DNA of 64,000 nt from Neoceratodus forsteri (Eukaryota > Chordata > Ceratodontiformes > Ceratodontidae), in the NCBI GenBank assembly GCA_016271365.2, contig CM028136.1, positions 471,260,001 through 471,324,000 of the forward strand. Direction: 5' to 3'. The notes beneath the pieces were generated by a model. It was not told the origin of the DNA. It did not search any database and was given only the letters and a program-made list of their open reading frames with translations. A program made the translations under genes and the position numbers. Within the stretch, counting starts at the first letter, position 1, and every line of letters begins with the position of its first letter. Below, in pieces: positions 44,938-55,972 of the stretch.

Positions 44938-47270
44938 TGGTAAACAAGCCTCACTTATATTCTCATGCTGGAGTGCTACCCAGTGATGTAAGTGATCATT
45001 GTCCTATAGCTGGCATAAGATCTACACTCAAGCCATCAATCCTGCAAATTTCTCCATAAAAGGTCAAAAGAATTTCAACATCTCAGGATATCTCCATGAT
45101 TTGTGCAATACAACATATTGGCAAGATTTTACCTTACAACCTCAGTTGAGACAGCTCTTCAGATCTTAAAGGACATTATCACTAATGCCCTCAATATACA
45201 TGCACCAATCACCAGTGTCAGAACTAAAGTAAAATCTTGTCGTTGGTTCACTGCTGACCTTAAATCAGCTTTGTTAGCCAGAGACAAACTCTGGAAAAAG
45301 GCAAGAAAAACAAAGGATACTAGAGACTGGCTTCAATTCAGAAAAGCAAGAAACTCATGCACAAAACAAATAAGAAATGCCAAAGCTGCCTACTATAGAG
45401 CTGAATTGGATGCATCCTATACTAACCCATCCAGATTCTGAGGTACTATAAAGGGAATTCTAGGCCAAAATTCTACCCCTGCCTTACCCTCCAAACTGCT
45501 ACTAAGTGACATAGAAATCATTGACAAGCAAGAAATCTTAAATACCTTCAATGACCATTTCACCACAGCTGGCCTAGCATTTGACTCTTCACCTGCAAAT
45601 CTCTTGAGATCATCATTAAACCTTCAATCCACTGTGGGACAAAAGGCTGCTTCAACATTCTCCTTCGAACCAATATCCTTAAAAGAAGTAGAAGACCTCC
45701 TATCCAATTTAGATACTTCTAAGAGTGCAGGTGCAGACTCCCTGGACCCCTACTTTCTTAAAGTAGCATTGCACGCTTATCTGCCCCCCCACTCACCTCT
45801 TTCCTAGCTACTGGTTCCATCCCTCCATATGGAAAACTGCTCAAGTAGTTCCACTACTTAAATCAGGTGATCCCATGGACCTTAACAATTACAGACCCAT
45901 TTCCATCCTACCGTACTATCCAAGATGCTTGAAAAATTAGTAAATTCACAGTTAAGGGCCTATCTGGACACTACAACCTCCTAAATCCAGCACAATCTGG
46001 ATTTAGATCAATGCATAGCACCATCTCTGCCCTAGCTAAAGTCACTAACGATTGGCAGACTGCCTGATAAAAGAATAGTACCTGTGCTGTGTTCTGGATT
46101 TGAGTAAAGCATTTGATACAGTGGATCATGAATCATTAATCTCCCTCTCTTAGCTCTGTAGGCCTTGATTCCTCTCACTCACTTGGTTTAGGTGCTATCT
46201 TCTGGAAGGTTACAATTGGTAAGAAATGAAAATTACCTATCTACCTCTAAACCACTGCTAAGAGGTGTACCACATGGCTCTATCCTAGGCCCCATCCTCT
46301 TGCCATTTATATTAATGACATTGATGCCAACCTCTCAATCTAACATTCATCTGTTTGCTGATGATACTGTATTATATGTCAGCAATCCTCACCATCAAAA
46401 GCCTGTGAACTGTTACAGTCAGAATTCTCCATCCTACAACACAACCTATTGGAAAAAAATTACTTCTAAATGCCAAAAAACAAAAGCTATGTTCTTTGCA
46501 ACAAAGAATTGCTCTGCCACTACCCCATCATTCATCACCCACAATTATCCACCTTATTTGGAGAAAAGCTGGAATTTGTGGATAAATTCAAATATCTTGG
46601 AGTCTGGATTGACAATAAGCTTGACTACTCTGTCCACATTGAAGAGCTATTAAAAAAGTTGAGACAAAGGCTTGGCCTATTTTACAGAATAAAACACTAC
46701 CTTACCAGAGACTCCAAACAAAGATTAATCCAGGCATCATTCCTATCCCTTATTGACTATGCTGACTTTCTCAATGGCCATTGCTCACTCTCCCTCTTAA
46801 ATAAGCTGGACACCCTGTATCATAGAGCATCAGATTTATTACAGACCTTCCTCCAGCACCCATCATTGCTCTCTTTACATGGCAGTCAATTGGACATCCC
46901 TACAGCACAGAAGAAAAGGAATGCTGCAATCTGGATCTTTAAAGCTTTATCAGGCAAACTCCCCTCCTATATCTCAGACTGTTTCACCCGAATCACATCT
47001 AGGCCATACACCTTAAGGATCAATAAGCTCATTCTGCTAAAGATTCCTATTACCTGCACCCGGTTTGGGAGGTTTGGGAGGGCTGCTATCAGCTATTCCC
47101 TAGCATTTGTCTGGAACTCACTCCAAAAATCTATGAATCTGAATACCCTCTTACCCTTATCATCCTTCAAAGATTATACACCGCCCTTTTTCCAGAGTTG
47201 TGCAACTGCTTCCATAAGGCCTAGTCTCCATCCAACCTACACCCTCCCTTCTGTAATCCACTATGTTTAG
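44938..47270 (+). pseudogene. L2-like ORF2: endonuclease end, linker, RT
   Basis: The endonuclease end is near 44990 (VSDHCPIAGIR at about 44986-45016, SDH motif). The linker is at 45103-45441. The RT starts near 45604-45807 (LDTSKSAGADSLDPYFLK, fingers), with NYRPISIL around 45889 broken by shifts. It continues through LDLSKAFDTVDHE around 46096-46130, RGVPHGSILGPILLPFILM, HLFADDTVLYVS (catalytic FADD, about 46350) and the thumb and tail frame 46470-47270 (KFKYLGVWIDNKLDYSVHIE, FYRIKHYLTRDSKQRLIQAS). At least five frame changes. Non-functional. Confidence 0.85.
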
Positions 47271-47540
47271 TTTCCTCTTCTACCCAGTCAGTTATCACAT
47301 TTCATATAAAAGCCCACAAAGCCCTATTATATGATTATTATCCCTGCTATATCTATTATCCTCTTCATTTTTACAGGTTAAGTTATTTTACTGTGCCTTG
47401 TATATCTGTAAATTTTGTATATATCTCTTATTTATTTGATTGTACTAATGTTATGCTATTCTCATGTCTTTGTAAAAAAACTTGTACCCTTATTTGTATG
47501 ACCACTCAGGTCCATCTTGTAAATGTAAATGATGTTCGCC

Positions 47541-47603
47541 TGAATAAATAAAGATTTTGATTGAATAAATAAAGATTTTGATTGATTGATTGATTGATTG
47601 ATA
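47541..47603 (+). repeat. L2 3' tail: duplicated A/T unit and (ATTG)n
   Basis: 'aataaataaagattttgatt' occurs twice, followed by about five ATTG units. This is the usual short-repeat 3' terminus of L2-like LINEs. Confidence 0.85.
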
Positions 47604-48870
47604 TATTGTGCCAGGGTTTTTGTGCCCCATATACATTATCTTGCACTTCTTTGCATTGAATTTCAACTGCCAAACCCCTGACCATTCTTCAAGTTTCTGC
47701 AGGTCCCTTCTCATTCTGTTTACACCTTCTGGTGTGTCTACTCTGTTACAGAGCTTTGTGTCATCAGCGAACAGTGAAATTCTGCCTTCTAGGTTCTGTG
47801 CAATGTCACTGATGAAGATGTTGAATAGGACCGGTCCCAGCAGTGATCCCTGTGGTACCCCACTGGTCACTCTTCTCTCTGTGGAGTGACAGCCATTTAC
47901 CACCACCCTCTGTGTCCTGCCACCCAGCCAGTTACCTACCCACCACACTACTGTCCTGCCCACACCCATATTCCCTAGTTTGTGTAATAATCTTCTATGT
48001 GGCACAGTGCTAAAGGCCTTGCTGAAGTCCAGATAGGCCATGTCCACTGCCTTCCCTTGATCCACCTCCCTAGTCACCCAGTCAAAAAATTCAACAAGGT
48101 TGGTCTGACATGACTTCCCCCTGGTGAAACCATACTGCCTTGGATCCTGCAGTCCATTGACAACCAGATGTTCCACCAATCTCTCCTTCAGTAGTGCTTC
48201 CATGATCTTCCCCACTACCGAGGTGAGGCTGACTGGTCTGTAGTTCCCCACTTCCTCTTTGTTCCCACTTTTGTATAAGGGGACTACATCTGCTGTCCTC
48301 CAGTCTTTGGGTACCTCCCCTGTTTCCAGTGATCGGCTAAGCAGGATAGCCAGAGGTTCAGCCACCACCTCTCTGAGTTCTTTAGGACCCTGGGGTGCCT
48401 CATCTGGCCCCATTGCTTTGTAACTCTTATTACTTCCAGTTCCTTCAGGACCCTTTTCGTGTAAAGGACTGTTCCATTTCTGCACCATTCTCACTCCTTG
48501 TACTCCCTTCAGACCCATTATCCTCCTCTTCCTCAGTAAAGATTGAGCAGAAATACCTGTTCAGTATGTCAGCTTTACTGTTGTCATCCTCCACGCAACC
48601 CCCATCCTCCCCCTTCAGTCTCACTATCCCTCTTTTTGCCTTTCTTTTTTCACTTATGTACCTGTAAAAGGTTTTGTCCCCTCTACCCACTGATTTTGCA
48701 ATGTGCTCTTCTCTCTGAGCTTTGGCTTCCCTTACTAACCTCCCTGCCTCCCTTTGCTTCTCCTGGTACTTCTCCCTATCCCCTTCTGCCTGTGTCTTTT
48801 TGTATTGCCTGAATGCAATCTTTTTGGCTTCACGTTCTTTGCTACCTCTTTGGAAAACCATAATGGCCTC
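47604..48870 (-). pseudogene. CR1 ORF2 reverse transcriptase, first part
   Basis: A charged linker (48861-48445, KKTFYRYISEKRKAKRG region) is followed by the RT frame 48518-47604. It contains VGNYRPVSLTSVVGKIMEAL, PRQYGFTRGKSCQTNLVEFF, MAYLDFSKAFSTVPHRRLL (motif A; KAFS in place of KAFD), SGVPQGSLLGPVLFNIFISD, ISLFADDTKLCNRV (catalytic FADD intact) and MYMGHKNPGTIY. The L2 insertion follows immediately. The next CR1 codons (SMHQAGKGYGVIISDDLMV) are at about 43898 on the other side. Confidence 0.88.
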
Positions 48871-49927
48871 CTCCTCTTCCTTTTCCTCTTGCTAACCTGC
48901 TTAATGCATAATTCTGTTGCTCTTGTAATCCCTGTTTTAAATACTGCCCACTGTTCCTCAACCCCTGATTCCTGCCCCATTCCCCTTAATGCCTCTTTCA
49001 AGTATCTCCCCATTTTCCCAAAGTCTGCCCCCTAAAATCCAGGATACATGTTTTTGTGTGGTTTGGTTCTGATCCGTCTATGATTTCAAACCACAATGAC
49101 TGGTGGTCACTGTTCCTCAGGTGCTCCCCCACTGTTACCCCCATCACACTGTCCCTGTTTGTGAGCACAAGGTCCAGTATTGCTTTCTTCTGAGTTGGTT
49201 CTATGACCAGTTGCTTGAGGAAGGCACCCTGAAGGGAGTCCAGGATAAATCTGCTCCTAGCTGATGGGATGCTCCAGTCCACGTCTGGAATATTGAAGTC
49301 TCCAACCAGTACTACCTCACCCTTGTCTGCCATCCTTTGGATGGCTAGCATCAGCTCCCTATCTGTTTCTTCCTCCTGGGCTGGTGGTCTATAGACCACA
49401 CCTTTGTGGATGGCTGGCCCCATTTTCCTTTCCAGCTTAACCCACAGTATCTCTCCCCCATTTCATTCCTCTTGGATCTCTGTGGCCCTTATGTCATTTT
49501 TCACATACAGTGTCACTCCTCCTCCCTTCCTACCTGCCCGGTCTCTTCTGAATATGTTTTAGCCAGGAATGGCCATCTCTCAGTCATGGTTATCATTACA
49601 CCAGGTTTCTGTGATGGCCACAATATCCAGGTCTGACTGCACCATGACAGCCTCCAGATCTTCCATCTTGTTGCTAAGGCTCCTGGCATTGGCACACATG
49701 GCTTTCCATGATTTGGCCTCCCTAGACTGTTTAGCTGTTCTACTCCAGCCCCTTCCCTGGTTGTCCTTTATCCCTGGTTCTCTTTGCTGTCTGCCTTTCT
49801 TCTGATTTTTTCCCCTTTTCTGCCTATCTACCTCTTGGGTGCTAATCTCCATCTTTTGCACACTGCTTTGTTGAGATATCCACTCCTCCAGTTCACCGGT
49901 TCCACTGCTAGCTGGGGGGGTGAGCAA
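48870..49927 (-). pseudogene. CR1 ORF2 endonuclease domain
   Basis: The N-terminal frame (49927-49580) includes KSWKAMCANARSLSNKMEDL and DLDIVAITETWCN (Glu of the metal site). A shift near 49500-49580 leads to the next pieces. The C-terminal frame (49423-48998) has VLVGDFNIPDVDWSIPSARS (GDFN), LDLVLTNRD and HLRNSDHQSLWFE (SDH catalytic motif). The domain is complete in motifs but frame-broken. It matches the + strand CR1 at 11070-11818. Confidence 0.85.
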
Positions 49928-49937
49928 GTAGTAACCC

Positions 49938-50818
49938 TCATTGCTGGCCTGCCACCCCCCTTGGCATGTTTAAATGCTTGTCAATGTAGCATTTAAACTT
50001 ATCATTGAGGACTTGGATTCCCCTCCAGGATGGATGCAGGCCGTCAGGCTTGAACAAACCTCTATCCCTCCAGGTGGGTCCCCAGTCACCAATGAATCCA
50101 AACCCTTCCTCACAGCACCAGTTCTTCAACCATGACTTAAGTTCCTGGTGCATGCACCCCTATGCTGTCCCATGCCTCTCACAGGTAGTACTTCTGAGAA
50201 GGTGACAGAAGTATCTACTTGCTTGAGACCCTTCCCCAGTTTCCTAAACTCTTCCTGAACTTCCTTTGGCTCCCCATTTGCCAAGTCATTAGTACCTAGG
50301 TGGATAATGACATCCAGCTCACCCTCCCATCTTGCCTTCCCAGCGATCCCCAGGATCTTCCTTCCATCTCTCCATGCCATGGTACCTGGTAGGCATCTCA
50401 CCTCCCAGTCTTTCCCTTCCCCCTCCTGTGTTCCTAGCTGGATCCCTCTTATGATGGAGTCCCCCACCAGGATTTGCTTCCTCCTCCTCTGGGATCCACT
50501 GCCCTCCCCACTGAGGTCACCTCCTTGGCTAACTTCCACATCTTTTCCTTCCACTTCTCTGGGTACCTCTACTTGGTTGCCCCCATTTGCCAGTGTGGCA
50601 TATGAGTTCTTGAGTGGAATAGGATCTGGGATGTGCCTCTGCCTGACTGTCTTAACCCACCCTGAGCCCACTGTCATCCAAGTGCTCCTTGTTCTCGGCA
50701 TCCTTTGAGGCAGCGGCATTAGACTGGGTGGTCTCTGGATAGGGGTGATGGTACTCCTGACCCAGTTTACTTCTGCTCTGAGTCTGGTTACCTCATCATA
50801 CAGTCCAGAGAGATGCAT
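49938..50818 (-). pseudogene. CR1 ORF1 with SGNH-hydrolase (esterase-like) domain
   Basis: ORF1 of several CR1 families carries an esterase-like SGNH domain of unclear role in the RNP. Here the first frame (230 codons from 50818) has a short coiled-coil-like start (LYDEVTRLRAEVNWVRS). Block I follows as ILVGDSIIRGI (Ser about residue 121), then CLPGTMAWRDGR, and block III as VIIHLGTNDLANG (about 175-178). After a frameshift near 50140 the second frame (50153-49938) supplies the last block KPDGLHPSWRGI with the catalytic Asp-His pair. All catalytic signature residues are visible but split across the shift. A stop follows at 49938, close to the ORF2 start. Confidence 0.85.
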
Positions 50819-51190
50819 GCAGATAGGGCAGCACCTCAGTGTCCAGGAGGTCTTCCTGAATATGGCTGCCCCTCAGGTACTGCATTGCACAACTCCCCAC
50901 ATTATACTGCAATTATACTGCTATTCCACTACTTGTCTGTTACTGAAACTCTCCTAGTTCCCTTTTTAATAATTTACTGTCCTAAAAATCCTGCCACTGA
51001 TTCTCAGATACTTTTCTTTAAAAAAAATAAAATAAATAAATAGATGAGTCAAAACACTTGTCATGCTGAGGGTGGGCTTCTTCCCCTTATGCCCTCCTAC
51101 TCCACACCTCCTACTATCTCTTGTGTTTAGCTCCTGTCAATCAGATTTAACAGGGCATATAGTTAAGAGTTGGGGAAGGGGGTGAAAATT

Positions 51191-51724
51191 TGCAGCAATT
51201 AAAGACAGCAAAGAAATACACCACCACTACGTTTTAAATGTTCAACAGCCCAAAAACAATTCTAAGTAAAGACAGCAAAGAAATTACAGTGTCACTAAAA
51301 GCCCACAATCTAAGTTTAATAGCAAAAATAGCAATTACCAGTTACTGTAAAGCACTGATATGATTGTGTTTCCTTCCCCTTCTGGTTTCTTCTGAGAAAA
51401 CAAAAATCACTTGGTACCTCAACTCTGACTAAGCCCCACCTCCAGTTATCACGTAGCTGAGGTCAGAGGCCAGACAATTAGCACCCCTCACCCAGACTAC
51501 AGGGCAAGTCAGACAAGCCAAGACTAAATTTTCAGCAATTAAAGACAGCAAAGAAATACACCACCACTACGTTTCAAATTTTCATCAGCTCAAAAACAAT
51601 TCTAAGTAAAGACAGCAAAGAAATTACAGTGTCATTAAAAGCCCACAATCTAAGTTTAATAACAAAAATAGCAATTACCAGTCACTGTAAAGCACTGATA
51701 TGAATATGTTTCCTTCCCCTTCTG
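51191..51724 (-). repeat. CR1 5'-end tandem monomers (340-bp period)
   Basis: 'gcagcaattaaagacagc' at 51192 recurs as 'tcagcaattaaagacagc' at 51532. The following ~190 bases match almost base for base ('acaccaccactacgttt', 'acaattctaagtaaagacag', 'gcactgatatga'). There is one full unit and a second, 5'-incomplete unit at the extreme 5' end of the CR1. Partial tandem 5' units resemble promoter monomers known in some L1 families. Confidence 0.8.
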
Positions 51725-52400
51725 GCTTTTGATCTACCCTCTATAAAGCCCACCTGCTCTGGACCAATGACCTCACCCATTATTGGGGCTAGATGGCTAG
51801 CTAAGACCTTGGCTAAGATCTTTACATCCGTGTTAAAAAGTGAGATGGGCCTGTAACTCTCTGGAAGCAGTGGGTCTCTGCTAGGCTTGTGGATCAAGGT
51901 GATCAGAGCATCTGAGAAGGAGCTGTCCTCCATATCCTCTTCAAGCCAAGAGTTAAACATGTCCACCAGCAGTGGAGCAAGCTGTGGAGTACATGCCTTA
52001 TGGAGATTATTGGGCAGGCCATCAGGTTCAGGGACCCTATCAAGGGGTAATTGCTTAATAGCCTGTTCTACCTCCTTGAGGGTAATTTGTGAACCCAGAT
52101 TTACCACCAAGTGGGGGGGGAAACTTTGAGAGAGTAGTTGAACTTATAGATACTCCGAAAGACTGATCTGACTGGGGGGGGCAGACTTTCCTTCTCATGT
52201 AAGGACTGGAAATATTTAGCAAAAGTATTCACTATCTCTTTAGGATCCTATATCTCAGTCCCATCCAGGGTGGGGTGCAATTCTGCTATAAATCTACTTG
52301 CTTCCGCTTGCCTGAGCCTGAGCACCAGCAACTTACATGCCTTTTCCCCTGCATCTAGGTATTTTAACTTGGTATGATGTAGGTCTAACTCCTTTTGGGC
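51725..52400 (-). pseudogene. L1 ORF2 RT, first half
   Basis: The open stretch 52110-51725 holds TLKEVEQAIKQLPLDRVPEP (normally K/S-PGPDG), PDGLPNNLHKAC, LITLIHKPSRDPLLPESYRP, ISLFNTDVKILAKVLASHLA and GPEQVGFIEGRS. The frame then crosses into the inserted CR1 at 51724. The next L1 codons (SSRDHMRKLIHL) lie at 43161 on the far side of that CR1. Confidence 0.85.
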
Positions 52401-53449
52401 TAGAACTTAGGCGTACTGAGATTGTAGTCGGTGTACATTGGCTCAGTCTGAGTCCAGGGAGAGGCAACTCAGTGTGTGCTTGAGCTGTTGGATGTCCCCA
52501 ACTAAGGTGTCTAACTGTTCCTTGCTTTTATGAGACCAGATAGCAGCAAGTCAAATGGAATTGTCTTGGAGTGCACACTTAAGTGCAGCCCAGACTGTTT
52601 CAATTCTACTTACTGTGCCTCGATTAGTCTTCAAAAACTAGGAACTAAAGTCACTGATGTGGGTAAGTAGGAATGGTGGTCTTAGAAGTTGGGTATTGAG
52701 TCACCAAACCAAGTCTCGTCGTACTCCTGGTCCCAACAGGTATGTCAGATTGACTGAAGAGTGGTCTGACAGAACCCTTGGAAGTATGGACACATCCAGC
52801 ACTCCTGGTAGGCAATATGAGCTGGCTAAAAAATAGTCAATGTGAGACAGAGTTTTATGGGTGGAGAGTAATAGGTGTATTGTCTCTCAGAAGGGTATAG
52901 TGAGCGTCAAACATCTATAAGCCCTGTACTCACCATAAGGTCCCTCAGAGCCCTTTGGGCTAGGGAGAGACCTACTCTTTTGTTATCGGTTAGGTCTAGC
53001 TCTGACTGGGGCATTAGGTTCCAATCTCCCCCTAAGATGGTTAAAACAGGAGGATCACTAACCAGGAGGGATATTAGCTGGGTAAATAACTCTGGAGAAT
53101 CTGAGTTTGGGCCATAGACTGCACCCAGAATTATGGGAAAAGACTCGAGCATACCCCAAATTATAATATATCAACCATCAGGGTCCCACCATTCTTGAGT
53201 CATGGTGAAGGGGACTGACTTGGCAGTCAGTATAGCAATTCCACTACTTTTTGCAGATGCTCCTGCCCCAAAATCCTGTCCTACACAAGATTTCTGCAAG
53301 AGGGAAACATCCTCCCTGCAAAGGTGAGTTTCTTGGAGACAGGCAAATTTTGCTCCAATACGATGGAGGTGGCGCAGGACCATTCCCCTTTTGCATTTAT
53401 TTTGGGCACTTTTTACATTCCAGGAGACAAAATTATATATATGTCCCAT
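52400..53449 (-). pseudogene. L1 ORF2 endonuclease domain
   Basis: Starts near 53440 with NFVSWNVKSAQNKCKRGMVL (the WNV-type first strand). ACLQETHL carries the metal-binding Glu and SSGIAILTAKSVPF follows. A second open piece (53152-52907) has GAVYGPNSDSPELFTQL, LTILGGDWNLMPQSELD (GGDWN in place of GGDFN) and the following helix. The rest to about 52400 is stop-rich. It supplies the target-nicking activity in active relatives. Here it is broken by a frameshift at about 53160. Confidence 0.8.
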
Positions 53450-54590
53450 CTATTCTAAAGGTGGAGGGACTGGGAGGCCAGTCAAGAGGGGGAGATTTAA
53501 GTCTCTTTAGACTACCGCTAACAGTCCTGGCCTGGAGGCTCAGTATATTGGAGGATTTTGTCCATGGCTTCTCATCGCCTTGAGAAGCTTCATGCAAATT
53601 CAATAACAAGCATTGTGTGCTACTCCCATCCACAACAACTCCACAAACAGACCCCCCACTCCCATCCCCCAAACATTTTCCATAAAGATTCAAAGAACAC
53701 AACAACAGTACCCTGGTTCTAATAACTAAACTAATCCAAATTATGCTGGCAGATGATGTTTATTCCCCTGCCCTTGGAGTAAAGCATCATGTCCCCCCCC
53801 CCCCCAGTAATAAGAGTCACAACTTGTTCTTAGAAGTGAGGAAAAACTAAGCATATTGAAACTTCTAACTGGAGCAATGGGTAGAACTCATCCCTAATAA
53901 ACCTTTCAGTCAAAACTAATGAAGAAAAACAGCTAAACTTTACAAATAATTAGTGAACCTGAACCTGTAAAGCTTTCCTTCAAGGGGAAAGACAGAACAT
54001 GTGTGTGAGTTATAGTCTTAGTTCGCACACTCACAGGGCAAAGGTAGTATGCTATCAGTCTTTAAAGTCAACTAGAATCTGACTATGCCTAGGTTGCCAA
54101 GATAACTAGCGAGCTGCATTAGTGGTCTATGCCTGTAATGCAGGCTAGGGAGCCTTTAAATAAATAAAATGAGCCTCCCCCCTTTCCCCCCAAACTTCCA
54201 CCCTGGGAGGGAGTAAGTGATCCAATCCCACAAATAGTCAGTCCCATGAGGGTGTTATCAGCTGTCACTGCATCACTTTTCTCAGTCCCTCCAGGAGTAA
54301 ACTCCAGCAATCAGAATTGGAGTACACAACTGGGAAGCATTGTAGTTGGAGTTGAGCCAAGAAAAACACAAAGGCAGACCTTGGAAAGTATCCTCACAGA
54401 TAAAAGAGGTCCAGAACAAGGCACCATCAAAGTGCCAGTCCAAGGGTTTCCCAGTGACAAGCGCGCAATCTCTCGTGCCAATCGGGGGTGTCTTCCATGC
54501 GAGCAAAGCAAAGTGAGTGAAAGCCCATCAGCCTAAATACCACAGATGAGATCAAGTCAAACATTTAAACCCCATATGTCTCCATAATGC
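53450..54590 (-). other. L1 inter-ORF region
   Basis: About 1.1 kb between ORF1 and ORF2, with no recognised frame. It contains a C13-type run (about 53793-53805). Typical L1 inter-ORF spacers are much shorter, so an unrecognised insertion or a long family-specific spacer is possible. Confidence 0.5.
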
Positions 54591-54599
54591 CTGCATTCA

Positions 54600-55631
54600 T
54601 TTGAAGAGCTCAGGCAGAAGGGTCTTCAGCTCTGCTGCGGCATATTCTGGGGTTTCAAAAGAGTGCCACTTGTCCGTGAGTTTTACTTGTAAAATGGCAG
54701 GATAATGAACTTTAAAGGGTTTCCCAGCCATGATTAGCTTTGTTACTGTGGGATGCAGCTCTTGTCATTTTAATCTCACTGATTGGGGGAGATCCTGAAT
54801 AAACTGCAGCTGATGTCCCTCCCATTGAATCTCCTGGAGATCCTTGGTCTTAGCAAGGATATGAACAGGGTAATGGACTTTAAAGGGTTTCCCAGCCGCG
54901 ATTAGCTTTGTTTCTGTGGGATGCAGCTCTTGTCATTTTAATTTCACCAATTGAGGGAGATCCTGGATAAACCACAGCTGGTGTTCCTCCCATTGAATCT
55001 CCTGGAAATCCTTGGTCTTAGCGAGGATAAGAACTTTATCCTGGAAGTTCATCAGTTTAAAGATTATTGGCCATGGAGAGGCTCCAGGTGGAAGGGGGGG
55101 ATGAAGAGAATGGTGGGCTTGCTCAATGATATAGGTATCATTGTTGGGAGAAGGACCGGTGATTTTCTGACACAGTTTCTGGATAAAGAATAAGGGATTA
55201 CTGCCTTTCTTCCTTTCTTGGTAGCCCAAGGACAATCAGGGTATTGCACCTGCTGTGCCCCTCCAAGTCCTCCAATTTGTCCTCCAACGTTTTTAGCCTG
55301 TGCCTAGTGGTAACGTTGTCCAAGTCTGATTTATCTTTGCATCATTCTAAAGAAGATAGCCATGTCTCTGAATCACCAACTCTGGCAGACAGCAAGTCAA
55401 CTGAGGTGCGGATCTGGTGGAGATCTGTGGATATCACAGAATCATTTCCTACAGAGGTTTCATGAGCTCTATGAATCTGTCCTCAGTTAATGCAGGGGCA
55501 TTCAGTTGGGCTTTACTCGAGGTACCCTGCTGCGATTTTAGCCTTTTCATGGTCTTATCCTTTTTGGGTGTAGGAGGTGGAGAGTGGCATGATGGGACTT
55601 TCCTCATATCACCCTCCATATTCTGCAACAA
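54600..55631 (-). pseudogene. L1 ORF1 (RNA-binding protein), frameshifted
   Basis: L1 ORF1p is a trimeric RNA-binding chaperone. The N-terminus (55449-55631) begins MLQNMEGDMRKVPSCHSPPP, ending at a stop at 55449. The RRM/C-terminal region is at 55235-54933: VLLPTMIPISLSKPTIL in one frame and ITGPSPNNDTYIIEQAHHSL then PWPIIFKLMNFQDKVLILAK in another, the expected RRM-to-CTD transition. The CTD-like block (ILAKTKDFQEIQWEEHQLWF, then IQDLPQLVKLK) is followed by a second copy of itself. Stops occur after VKLK and VRLK. The end is near 54600. Confidence 0.75.
54703..55038 (-). repeat. 168-bp (56-codon) tandem duplication in L1 ORF1 C-terminal domain
   Basis: Two direct copies begin at 54703 ('taatgaactttaaagggttt') and 54871 ('taatggactttaaagggttt'). 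The period of 168 is a multiple of three. Both copies encode the same block of the ORF1 C-terminal domain. Confidence 0.85.
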
Positions 55632-55786
55632 TAAATCAGCAGAGCCTCTCTTCCGATGCCTTCAGAGGTAGGTTGAAGTTGTTTCCCTCCAGTCAGATCA
55701 GGGTAAATAAGAGATTTTAGTCAGGAAAGGAGAGAAGAGGAGCAGAGTAGGAGAGCAGTTGTTCCTCAGGCAGCCATCATGTGACC

Positions 55787-55803
55787 AAATTATGGAACTC
55801 TCT
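55787..55803 (+). repeat. Target-site duplication of L1, right copy
   Basis: 'aaattatggaactctct', matching 40830-40846 with one difference. Confidence 0.85.
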
Positions 55804-55972
55804 TCCTTAACATATAGCAGATCTTACATCTGTTCCAAAGTTTAAATATGAGCTTGACAAATTGCTTCTTGGGAATTATTTTTAATACACCCCACATTTG
55901 TGGGGAAAGTGGTCTCGATGGGCCTAGTGCCTACTTCCACTTTTGCCAAACCAAGTAATACTGAGTAACACC
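55787..55972 (+). mobile_element. CR1-like LINE (subfamily X), copy 2, right part
   Basis: Continues the element broken at 40846. 'tttaaatatgagcttgacaa' and 'ttgcttcttggg' align with the last codons of copy 1 (NELDKLLLG), and the 3' UTR shares 'aagtggtctcgatgggcc' and 'aagtaatac' with it. It ends near 55972, after which Tx1-A RT coding resumes. Confidence 0.85.

Larger units (their letters stand above)
43903..47603 (+). mobile_element. L2-like LINE, plus strand, near full length
   Basis: About 3.7 kb, inserted in the CR1 RT. The original CR1 codons GTIY|SMHQAG are restored if it is removed, with a 3-4 bp duplication (tat/atat). It carries an N-terminal region with a 2A-like motif (44320-44346), endonuclease (44400-44937), RT (45450-47270), and a 3' tail ending in a repeated 'aataaataaagattttgatt' unit plus (ATTG)n. 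This is the innermost, hence youngest, element of the nest. It has frameshifts. Confidence 0.85.
43162..51724 (-). mobile_element. CR1 LINE, minus strand, near full length, interrupted by L2
   Basis: Inserted in L1 ORF2 between GFIEGRS and SSRDH with only about a 3-bp duplication (tga), typical of CR1. The 5' region has a duplicated 340-bp segment (51191-51724), then ORF1 (50818-49938), ORF2 (49927-43665 in two blocks) and a 3' end with 8-bp repeats at 43162-43192. The L2 at 43903-47603 splits ORF2 in the RT. CR1 copies with both ends present are uncommon, so this one is useful for defining the family. Frameshifts in both ORFs. Confidence 0.88.
40847..55786 (-). mobile_element. L1 LINE, minus strand, near full length, itself interrupted
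   Basis: The 5' end is at 55786 (minus-strand 'ggtcacatgatggctgcctg', a typical-looking L1 5' UTR start). ORF1 is at 55631-54600, an inter-ORF region at about 54590-53450, ORF2 at 53449-40900, and the 3' A-rich tail at about 40847-40855. A 17-bp target duplication flanks it. It is split at 43161/51725 by a minus-strand CR1. Removing the CR1 leaves about 6.4 kb, normal for L1. Stops in ORF2 make it inactive. Confidence 0.88.
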
